Positions 9,469 to 15,996 of a stretch of DNA of 36,999 nucleotides are shown here, piece by piece (the first letter of the stretch is position 1; each line of letters starts with the position of its first letter). The stretch is from the NCBI GenBank assembly GCA_021295695.1, contig JAGWBW010000028.1, forward strand, positions 1 to 36,999, read 5' to 3'. The DNA is from Candidatus Latescibacterota bacterium (GTDB lineage: Bacteria > Latescibacterota > UBA2968). A program made the position numbers and the translations under genes. The notes beneath the pieces were generated by a model that made no database searches, had not been told where the DNA came from, and was given only the letters and a program-made list of their open reading frames with translations.

Positions 9469-10620
9469 ATGCAAACAACAGAGAAACCGAAAACACAGAG
9501 CTTGAGAACCCGCAGATTTATCGCCAGGTACGTCAAATACCTGGAGATATTCGGGTATGGCTTCGTTTTTGCAGTCGCCGCAGCCATCGCCTTTCTGTGG
9601 TTTACAAAAACAGAAGACCTCGTGTTATCTAATGCAGAACCGATCAAGCCGCACGAATATGTCCTATCCCTTGAGGAGGACATCGTAGTCATAGAGGCAC
9701 TGGTAAAAAATAAAACCGACGTAACAATTGGTCAGCCGCTATTTGAAATTTCCAGAGATAAATCCCAGGTCAACCGCTATCGCGCAAAACAAGTTGCAGA
9801 AGAACTAAGAGGTGAACTCGACAGTCTTGCAACATCATCTTCTCTAACTCTATCAGAACGGGAACTTCAGGGCGTAATGAGAAGTGCGGTGTCTGGATGG
9901 GAACAAGAACTTTCTGGACGCGAGACATTGACCGCTACGCACGCTGGCGTCATCCTGTTTGAGGAGGAAATCGTCGGAACGGTCGTGTCGAAAGGAGATG
10001 AAATCGCGCGTATCCTGGATTTTGACGATCTGAGAATTTCAGCAGGTCTAAAGGGTGCTGTACAAAGGCTCGCACGCGTTGGTCAACCAGCTCATATTGA
10101 AGTGATTACAACTTATGGAGACGGCGAAATATTGAGAACAGACCTCGATTCACCGGATTGGTGGAGCACGGGATTTGCACAATTCAACGATATCTCGGAT
10201 GGTCAGATCACCAGGCAACTGGAAGACTACTTTTCGGGCAAACTCGTCGCCATAGAAGACGATACAGTATTCGCACTCGGCAAGGTGAAAAAAATCGATC
10301 TCCACAGCGTGCTGAACGTGCAGAATGCCGGGGCACTCGATCCCGGAGAGAAGATCGAAGCCGAGCCATTAAACCGGATAGTCCTAACCGGCACAGTCAT
10401 CGAAGGTACCCATACTGCGGAATTCAGAATTCACACTTTTCCCAACGAGATTCAACAAGAAATCCAGAATACACTTCAGGACCGCATTTTGGAAAGGCAA
10501 TTCGACACAGACGGTCAACCCCTATCCGTAAATGAAATCACTGATCTGAGTATGATTATCGAGATGGATGCCGATGAGCCTGCAGATGGTCGATGCAGAA
10601 AAGACAAAGCGTTCTTTTAA
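9469..10620 (+). CDS. HlyD-like membrane fusion protein, main part (C-terminus in another frame)
   Basis: This 383-residue protein has a short basic cytoplasmic tail, one membrane helix at about residues 27-45, and an extracytoplasmic region. That region has two biotinyl-lipoyl-like stretches (around residues 65-95 and 150-180, the latter H-A-G-V-I-L) separated by a helical segment. This is the layout of HlyD-family adaptors that link an inner-membrane exporter to an outer-membrane channel. It directly follows an ABC exporter gene, which supports that role. The last residues of this frame (after D-E-P-A-D) become basic and Cys-containing and stop, whereas an HlyD-like C-terminus continues in the +1 frame at 10568-10771. 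I read the pair as one gene interrupted by a frame change, or less likely as two overlapping proteins. No outer-membrane TolC-type gene is in the window. Confidence 0.75.
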   Translation: MQTTEKPKTQSLRTRRFIARYVKYLEIFGYGFVFAVAAAIAFLWFTKTEDLVLSNAEPIKPHEYVLSLEEDIVVIEALVKNKTDVTIGQPLFEISRDKSQVNRYRAKQVAEELRGELDSLATSSSLTLSERELQGVMRSAVSGWEQELSGRETLTATHAGVILFEEEIVGTVVSKGDEIARILDFDDLRISAGLKGAVQRLARVGQPAHIEVITTYGDGEILRTDLDSPDWWSTGFAQFNDISDGQITRQLEDYFSGKLVAIEDDTVFALGKVKKIDLHSVLNVQNAGALDPGEKIEAEPLNRIVLTGTVIEGTHTAEFRIHTFPNEIQQEIQNTLQDRILERQFDTDGQPLSVNEITDLSMIIEMDADEPADGRCRKDKAFF

Positions 10621-10771
10621 GGGCGTGATCAGAATCGACGATCCACATCCGGTGCTCAAGGCAAAAGTCCGGGAACTCGCATTGCTAAAAAAACCCATCT
10701 ATATCAAGGCAATTGTGAAGGTCGTAGTGGGCGAAAGACGAATCGCAATGCTCCTATTCAGGAAGAACTGA
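10568..10771 (+). CDS. C-terminal part of the HlyD-like adaptor in the +1 frame
   Basis: This 67-codon frame overlaps the end of the preceding gene by 53 nt. It encodes a basic beta-rich tail with V-V-V-G-E-R-R-I-A-M-L-L-F, which looks like the expected end of HlyD-type fusion proteins. Joining the upstream frame near D-E-P-A-D to V-D-A-E-K-T-K-R here restores a continuous adaptor. ATG codons at 10568, 10574 and 10586 could allow independent translation, but no convincing ribosome binding site precedes them. It is therefore better seen as the displaced 3' end of the adaptor gene than as a separate gene. Confidence 0.55.
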   Translation: MPMSLQMVDAEKTKRSFKGVIRIDDPHPVLKAKVRELALLKKPIYIKAIVKVVVGERRIAMLLFRKN

Positions 10772-10808
10772 CGGGACAAATTACAATGAATAAAATCGAA
10801 CAATAAAC

Positions 10809-11570
10809 ATGCTCACGGATGCAGAAGTGCAATCCCTGCGCAAAGCCGTTGACCAATTGGAAGAACACGCCCTATCCAATGTCGATCTACCACCTCGAAA
10901 ACTCAGTGCCTGGGGAGCTGATTACCATATCAACAAAGAAAAAGGCTACCACGTTCAGGGATCATGTGCCGAGGAAAAAACCCTGATCATCGAAGACTTT
11001 TGGAATGCAGATTCAACATTTGATCTCCTGGTAAACCACGAAAAAACATTGCCATACGTGCAAACCGTTATCCGCGGTCGCTATACCATCAACAATTCAG
11101 AGATCCGCATTCGGTATAAAAACAATACATCCCGCAGCCACGGCGGCACGAGACCGGAAAATCAAAAATACCGCTATACCAGCAGTGATCGCATCGATTG
11201 CATGATGGTGCGCATGATTTACTTTATACACGATGTCACCAATGAACAAGGCGCGTTTTGCGTCGTCCCGGGCACACACAAAAGCACCATGCCGTGCCCT
11301 TATGACAACGATCCAGATGTAGAACCAGGCATGATCGGATTGGAAGCCAAAGCGGGCGATGCGATCTTTTTTACAGAACACCTGCGACACGGTGGCTTGA
11401 CCAACCGCTCAGATCAAGTCCGCAAAACCATCCACGTAGGTTATGGTCCCTACTGGATGATGTCGCAAAATATCGCCACCATGGATGAACCCCAGCATAT
11501 CACATCGCACACACTGGCGCGATATACAAAAGAACAGCGCAATTTGTTTCGACCGTGGCCCGAAAAATAG
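10809..11570 (+). CDS. Phytanoyl-CoA dioxygenase (PhyH) family protein
   Basis: This 253-residue protein of the Fe(II)/2-oxoglutarate PhyH superfamily probably hydroxylates or otherwise oxidises a small organic substrate. The double-stranded beta-helix core is recognisable from the V-P-G-T-H-K-S motif (about 153-159), the distal metal-binding candidate H194 in R-H-G-G-L-T-N-R-S and the 2-oxoglutarate-binding candidate R205. At the position expected for the H-x-D/E metal motif it has H111-G-G, so the acidic ligand is not evident. There is no strong ribosome binding site. It is the first gene of a PhyH-PhyH-sulfatase-PhyH run with 12-nt, 1-nt and 15-nt gaps, which argues for one operon. Confidence 0.88.
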   Translation: MLTDAEVQSLRKAVDQLEEHALSNVDLPPRKLSAWGADYHINKEKGYHVQGSCAEEKTLIIEDFWNADSTFDLLVNHEKTLPYVQTVIRGRYTINNSEIRIRYKNNTSRSHGGTRPENQKYRYTSSDRIDCMMVRMIYFIHDVTNEQGAFCVVPGTHKSTMPCPYDNDPDVEPGMIGLEAKAGDAIFFTEHLRHGGLTNRSDQVRKTIHVGYGPYWMMSQNIATMDEPQHITSHTLARYTKEQRNLFRPWPEK

Positions 11571-11582
11571 AGGAGCAAACCA

Positions 11583-12374
11583 ATGTCTGAGAAAACAGCG
11601 TGTGAGCATCTGCCCATGTCGGATTACGAAAAATTCCTCTTCGACTTAAAAGGTTTTCTCGTCATCCCCAGCGTTCTCACCAACGAAGAAATCGCGATCG
11701 CACGCGACCATATCGAAACCTATATGAAAACGCCCGACAGCCTTCCCGAACATCATCGTTCACCAATTTCTGGTCCCACCGAGTTTCTGATTGATCACCC
11801 GCGCGTCATGGGCATTCTCCAGGAGGTCATTGACCCGGATCGGGAGCGCATCCGATTGGAAAGCGTATTCATATCCGGCCGATCTGCTGAGAAAACCGGC
11901 AACGAGTGGCGGCCACACGTGGGAGGGACCAACCTCCACCCTTCATTTTCCTTTCGCTTCCACAACAATCGCATCTACAGCGCAATGACGCGCATTGTCT
12001 GGGAATTGAACGAAGTAAAAAAAGGCCAGGGTGGAACATGCCTCGTGCCCGGTTCGCACAAAGCCAATCTCGCTTCTGCCCAGGACGGAACCTGGCCCAA
12101 AGAAGCCGATGATCCGAACTCAGGCGTTTGGGAAACCTATGGCTGTCCGCCGGGAAGCCTCGTCGTATTTTCAGAAGGCGTGCGGCACACGGGATCTACC
12201 TGGACCAATCCGGACAATCCGCGACGCGCCATCCTCATGGCATACAATCACGTCACCGTGCGATTCCACGAACCCAAGCCCTGCATGAACCCGGTCGTGA
12301 TCAATGGCCTGGGTGAAAACCGCCAGTCTTTCTTCCGCGATGTCTGGATTTTAGCCAACAAGCGAAGGGGATAA
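11583..12374 (+). CDS. Phytanoyl-CoA dioxygenase (PhyH) family protein
   Basis: This 263-residue second PhyH-family protein is only distantly similar to its upstream neighbour. The N-terminus has the family's F-L-x-x-G-(F/Y)-x-V-I-P entry. The core carries L-V-P-G-S-H-K (about 154-160), the distal histidine candidate H202 in V-R-H-T-G-S, and a basic R-R pair at 214-215 for 2-oxoglutarate. The proximal motif reads P-H112-V-G-G rather than H-x-D, as in the neighbour. The ATG has a good AGGAG about 7 nt upstream, and the sulfatase starts 1 nt after its stop, implying translational coupling. Substrate is unknown; context suggests a sulfated or alkylated compound. Confidence 0.88.
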   Translation: MSEKTACEHLPMSDYEKFLFDLKGFLVIPSVLTNEEIAIARDHIETYMKTPDSLPEHHRSPISGPTEFLIDHPRVMGILQEVIDPDRERIRLESVFISGRSAEKTGNEWRPHVGGTNLHPSFSFRFHNNRIYSAMTRIVWELNEVKKGQGGTCLVPGSHKANLASAQDGTWPKEADDPNSGVWETYGCPPGSLVVFSEGVRHTGSTWTNPDNPRRAILMAYNHVTVRFHEPKPCMNPVVINGLGENRQSFFRDVWILANKRRG

Positions 12375-12375
12375 A

Positions 12376-13818
12376 ATGCCAACAGCCGAAAACGCTCCCA
12401 ATATTCTCTTTATCCTGACCGATCAATGGCGGGGGGATTGCCTGGGCTATACCGGTCATCCCGCGGTTGAAACCCCTCATCTGGATTATCTGGCAGGCGA
12501 TGGTATCACATTTACCCAGGCGTATGCCTCGTGCCCGGTATGTGTTGCTGCCCGCGCCACAATCCTCACGGGTCTCGCCCCCAAGCGCCACGGATATCTC
12601 ACCAATGGCGGCGTGCAGTGGGACTATCCTGTCACCCTTCCCGGAACCCTATCAGACGCGGGTTATCATACCCAGTGCGTCGGCAAAATGCACGTCTATC
12701 CCTGGCGCAATCTCGTGGGTTTTCACAACGTTGTACTGCACGACGGCTATATGCATCGCGCCCGGCGGGAAAACCGCGAATTCGGATTAAACGACGATTA
12801 CACCCCGTGGCTTCGGGAAAAACTCGGCGAAGTCTATGCCGACCACAACGACTCGGGTGTGGGATGCAATGGATACGCGGCGCAGGCCTGGCCCTACCAC
12901 GAAATGCTTCATCCCACGAGTTGGGTCACCACGCAGGGCATAGACTTTTTGCGCAGGCGCGATACATCCAAACCCTTCTTCCTCACGCTATCCTACCATC
13001 GGCCCCATCCGCCGCTGGACCCTCCCGCGTCTTTCTTGAACCGATATCTGCAAAAGGACATCCCCCCACCTGCCATGGGAAACTGGGTTGACCACGAACT
13101 CCGCAAGGGCGGCCACGATAGCCCGATCCCCCGGGATCCAGCGCTGGTGGATTTTGCCCGAAGAGCGTATTACGCACAGATCTCACACATTGATTTCCAG
13201 ATCAACCGCATGATCATGGCACTCAACGAATACGGCGTTCAGGACAACACGGCCATACTCTTCACCGCGGATCACGGTGAAATGCTATACGATCACAACC
13301 ATGTGGGAAAAGGCGTGCCCTATGACGGATCGGCTCGCGTGCCCTTCATCCTGCGAATGCCCAAAACATCTGGCACTGTGGAACGTGGATCACTCGTAGA
13401 ATCGCCGGTAGAACTGAGGGACATATTCCCCACCTTTTGCGACATCGCAGGAATCGATACCCCAGATGATCTCGACGGCGAAAGTGTGCTGAATTGTGGC
13501 GGGGATAATTGGCGTCCGTTTATTCACGGGGAACACGCGACATCTGCCAATCAGTGGCTTACGGATGGCAAGGAAAAATATGCATGGTTTACCCAGACGG
13601 GAAGAGAGTTGCTCTTTGATCTGACCGAAGACCCCCGCGAAATCAACGACCTGTCCCGCGATCGTCCCGACCGATTGGCCTGGTGGCGCGATCAACTGAT
13701 AGAGGAACTCACAGGGCGCCCAGAAGGATTTGTCCAGAATGGAAAACTCGTGCCCGGGCGACCGATCCAGGGCTTGCTACCCCACGTCGGCAAAGGCGTG
13801 CCCAAAGGCGCGATTTGA
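12376..13818 (+). CDS. Sulfatase with a CxAxR formylglycine signature
   Basis: This 480-residue sulfatase has a visible active site: D16 and Q17 of T-D-Q-W-R-G-D, the signature C56-V-A58-A-R60-A-T-I-L-T-G, K104 and H106, H208 in S-Y-H-R-P-H-P-P, D299-H300 in T-A-D-H-G-E, and K312. The signature has Ala where most Cys-type sulfatases have Pro. This CxAxR form occurs in the family and is accepted by some radical-SAM maturases. No signal peptide is seen. The C-terminal region has the common L-F-D-L-T-x-D-P-x-E-x-x-D-L motif. AAGGGG precedes the ATG, overlapping the end of the PhyH gene. It is probably co-expressed with the dioxygenases on both sides. Confidence 0.93.
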   Translation: MPTAENAPNILFILTDQWRGDCLGYTGHPAVETPHLDYLAGDGITFTQAYASCPVCVAARATILTGLAPKRHGYLTNGGVQWDYPVTLPGTLSDAGYHTQCVGKMHVYPWRNLVGFHNVVLHDGYMHRARRENREFGLNDDYTPWLREKLGEVYADHNDSGVGCNGYAAQAWPYHEMLHPTSWVTTQGIDFLRRRDTSKPFFLTLSYHRPHPPLDPPASFLNRYLQKDIPPPAMGNWVDHELRKGGHDSPIPRDPALVDFARRAYYAQISHIDFQINRMIMALNEYGVQDNTAILFTADHGEMLYDHNHVGKGVPYDGSARVPFILRMPKTSGTVERGSLVESPVELRDIFPTFCDIAGIDTPDDLDGESVLNCGGDNWRPFIHGEHATSANQWLTDGKEKYAWFTQTGRELLFDLTEDPREINDLSRDRPDRLAWWRDQLIEELTGRPEGFVQNGKLVPGRPIQGLLPHVGKGVPKGAI

Positions 13819-13833
13819 GCAGAGGAATATCCC

Positions 13834-14771
13834 ATGTCACTTCACGAACCCTTTACAGAAGAAGAACTATCGCCGATTCTCGAAGATTTTTACAAAAATG
13901 GCGCAACCATCAGCAAATATGCAGACGCGTCGATCAGATCTTTGCAGAACCCTATTTCGCCGAAATGCGAAATGTAAAAATAAAACCGCAGCACGATGGC
14001 AAAGAACCTATCGTTGTGCATCGGCTATTTGAATGCGACCGGATGTTCCGCGACCTGCTCGTGCGCGAGCCTATCATATCTATCGCCGAAACAGTCCTCG
14101 GTCCCCAGTGCCATTGCATGGCGCAGGGATGCATCTTAAACCGTAAAGATCTCGGCATCAACCGCTTTCACGTAGATGACAGCTTGGAATTTCCAATTAC
14201 GGACGATAATATCAGCGGTCATGACAGGCGTCTTCGGATGCCCGTTTTCCGGATGTCTTTCCAGATCGCCCTGACAGACCAGGACGAAGACCAGTATGGG
14301 CCCAGTCAATTCGTGCCCGGCAGCCACTATGCGGGCAGACAGCCCAACGATCCAGAAAATCCGACCTTCGACGGTCAAGGTCCCATGTCCCTGCACATGA
14401 AAGCGGGAGACCTCTACCTCCTCAGCAGTCAAACCTGGCATCGCGGCGCCCTCAACACATCCGATCGCCTCCGCTACCTCTTTCACCAGGTCTATAGTCA
14501 GCGTTTCGTCGCCCAGCGATTCTGGCCCTATCTCAACTATCACATGCCCGATTACGTCCTCGAAGACGCCGACGAACGCCTCCTCCGCGTTCTCGGAAAA
14601 CATCCATCATTACATCTGCAGGTCATCCAGGAACTCCGAAGCAGGTGTAACCCCCGTGATCAACAAGTGATCCCGAGCGCGTGTGCATGCGACATAGAGC
14701 AAGTGCCTCTCTGTATCGTAAACCTCTTCGAGATCCGCAATATCCGCAACTGTCTCAATCCGATCCTGTAG
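13834..14771 (+). pseudogene. Third PhyH-family dioxygenase, frameshifted and 3'-truncated
   Basis: An ATG with AGAGGA upstream (13834) opens a normal PhyH N-terminus (about 26 residues up to N-G-A-T-I), but that frame stops at 13978. The rest of the protein continues in another frame from about 13930 (R-R-V-D-Q-I-F). About a dozen residues that usually link these two parts seem to be missing, so a small out-of-frame deletion is likely. The downstream part keeps the canonical metal motif F-H-V-D, V-P-G-S-H and W-H-R-G-A-L-N, so it was once a standard enzyme. After G-K-H-P-S (about 14607) the frame runs antisense into the tail of a helicase gene, so the natural 3' end was also lost. An internal ATG at 13965 could express a truncated product. 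Confidence 0.75.
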
Positions 14772-14954
14772 CGGAATAACCTCATCGTCACACGCCATCA
14801 CTGCGACAGCGCGAAACTCCAATCCCTGCGCCAGATGCATCGTGCTTATCGATACGCAGTCCTTGCCCTTCCCATCGCTTTCATCCAAAACCTGAAAAGA
14901 GAACCCGGCATCGCGCACTGCCTCCCGCGCTCGGTTTAATTCCCCTTTGAGCAC
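14610..14954 (-). pseudogene. 3' remnant of a UvrD/Rep-type helicase
   Basis: About 114 codons encode only the C-terminal motor end of a superfamily 1 helicase. Motif V is clear (S-T-M-H-L-A-Q-G-L-E-F), followed by D-D-E-V-I-P-L and motif VI (E-E-V-Y-D-T-E-R-H-L-L-Y-V-A-C-T-R-A-R), ending near E-F-L-D-D-L. Walker A and the N-terminal motor are absent and the frame is closed by a stop a few codons upstream. The GTG at 14954 is therefore probably not a real start and the fragment cannot unwind DNA. Its stop codon sits at the breakpoint with the truncated PhyH gene, which points to a deletion or insertion event. A methyltransferase remnant lies next to it on the same strand. Confidence 0.75.
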
Positions 14955-15030
14955 TAGCGTCGCAAATTCCTAAGATAAGAATGAATACAAATATAGTCTT
15001 AAAGTTCATAGGTATTTCCCTCATTGTCGG

Positions 15031-15309
15031 TTACACCCGAAACACCTTCATCACCTCATCTCCGAGATGGTTGATCACTTTCACGGCGATGCGGCCGGAT
15101 TTTGGTTTGTCGAAAGGCCGGGATGTGTCGCTTTTTAGCGTGGCCCAGGCTTCCTGATTGATTTCGGATTTAAGGGTAGTCTTGAGGGATTTGTACGGAT
15201 CATTTGCACCGAGAAAATAGGCGTGACGGGCGAAAAAATTCTCCTCATTGTAATCGATATCAACGAACCAGCAGGCAATATCGCCAGTATCGTCGCTGCG
15301 ACGTTTTGT
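15031..15309 (-). pseudogene. 3' remnant of a DNA methyltransferase
   Basis: A minus-strand frame without a usable start encodes about 92 residues typical of the C-terminus of site-specific DNA-methyltransferases of the adenine/type III-like group. Landmarks are W-F-V-D-I-D-Y-N, F-F-A-R-H-A-Y-F-L-G-A, E-A-W-A-T-L and the ending S-G-R-I-A-V-K-V-I-N-H-L-G-D-E-V, followed closely by the stop. Catalytic and AdoMet-binding motifs are missing and an in-frame stop lies just upstream at 15310-15312. This is a stump, probably of a lost restriction-modification system. The 75 bp between it and the helicase stump hold nothing recognisable. Confidence 0.65.
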
Positions 15310-15321
15310 TCAATCATCTCG

Positions 15322-15717
15322 TCAAATATCGCCTTCACTGGCATACCCATCAGCTTCCTTGATAACTGACTCAACATCTGGTTTATTTGAGGAGATTACA
15401 GCATCGGGAAGATGCTTGTGATGTGGGAAACTCGGCAAGTTAGGAAAGTGAGGCGTACTGTCATAACGAAAAATCAAACAATTGTTCTCGTCTTGACAAT
15501 GATAACGGTAATCAAGCGAAATAAGAGAATTATTTGCGACAACCACGGCCTCGTTGATCTCTAACAGATAGCCCTGCTCAAATCGAAGCCTGACTCGCAA
15601 ATTTATTCGCTCTGATGTGAGAATTTCTTCAACGTAGCGTTCAACATAGACATTGCTGCACTGATGAATGGCCTGCTCCACTCTCTCCAAGTAGGCACTC
15701 AAGACCTCATGCAACAT
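15322..15717 (-). CDS. TumE/DUF6516-like toxin of a toxin-antitoxin pair
   Basis: This 131-residue protein resembles the TumE (DUF6516) toxin family. It has a helical N-terminal segment, a beta-rich core with R-L-R-F-E-x-G-Y-L-L-E-I-x-E, a Y-R-Y-H-C-Q-D-x-x-N-x-L-I-F-R-Y-D motif and the conserved F-P-H-H-K-H stretch. Family members are small growth inhibitors, thought to act on RNA, encoded next to an antitoxin. Its start overlaps the end of the upstream small gene by 11 nt, the usual antitoxin-first arrangement. The last ~20 residues (acidic, ending E-G-D-I) abut the methyltransferase stump and could be a fusion of the original end with foreign sequence. Confidence 0.72.
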   Translation of the reverse strand: MLHEVLSAYLERVEQAIHQCSNVYVERYVEEILTSERINLRVRLRFEQGYLLEINEAVVVANNSLISLDYRYHCQDENNCLIFRYDSTPHFPNLPSFPHHKHLPDAVISSNKPDVESVIKEADGYASEGDI

Positions 15718-15937
15718 CGAGTAGGCTCTCCTCTATCCTTTGACGGAGTTGCAAATAGTGGCGATAGTCATTGGCCCAATCAACGAATACTGCGTCATCA
15801 GATAATTGGCCCCGACTATACTGGTCAAAGAACTCTTCCGAATCCATTTGTTGCTGATTTTCGTAGGTACTCAACCGTTTGGTCACTGCAATCAGCGCGT
15901 CAATGGGCGAAGTGTATTGGATGATTTGTTTTTTCAT
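15707..15937 (-). CDS. TumA-like antitoxin partner
   Basis: This 76-residue, mostly helical acidic protein is encoded immediately upstream of and overlapping the TumE-like toxin. The central S-E-E-F-F-D-Q-Y-S-R-G and W-A-N-D-Y-R-H-Y-L segments are features I associate with the small partners of DUF6516 proteins. No helix-turn-helix DNA-binding domain is obvious, so autoregulation is uncertain. AGAGG precedes the ATG by 5 nt. Assignment as antitoxin rests on gene order, overlap and family resemblance. Confidence 0.65.
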   Translation of the reverse strand: MKKQIIQYTSPIDALIAVTKRLSTYENQQQMDSEEFFDQYSRGQLSDDAVFVDWANDYRHYLQLRQRIEESLLDVA

Positions 15938-15996
15938 GGAAACCTCTTTTCATTAGAATTGGCTTGTGCGCTCGGAGCACATTCAGAACTTCATCT

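Noticed and set aside
10568-10620. Programmed ribosomal frameshift site in the HlyD-like gene
   Set aside because: No slippery heptamer or stop-linked +1 motif with a downstream structure could be identified; accidental frameshift is simpler.
10786-10806. Six-codon ORF (M-N-K-I-E-Q) just before the first PhyH gene, possible leader peptide
   Set aside because: There is no ribosome binding site, regulatory codons or attenuator hairpin around it; a chance ATG is enough.
15135-15377. 80-codon minus-strand ORF between the TA pair and the methyltransferase stump
   Set aside because: It is mostly the wrong frame of the methyltransferase remnant and the toxin 3' end, without independent coding features.
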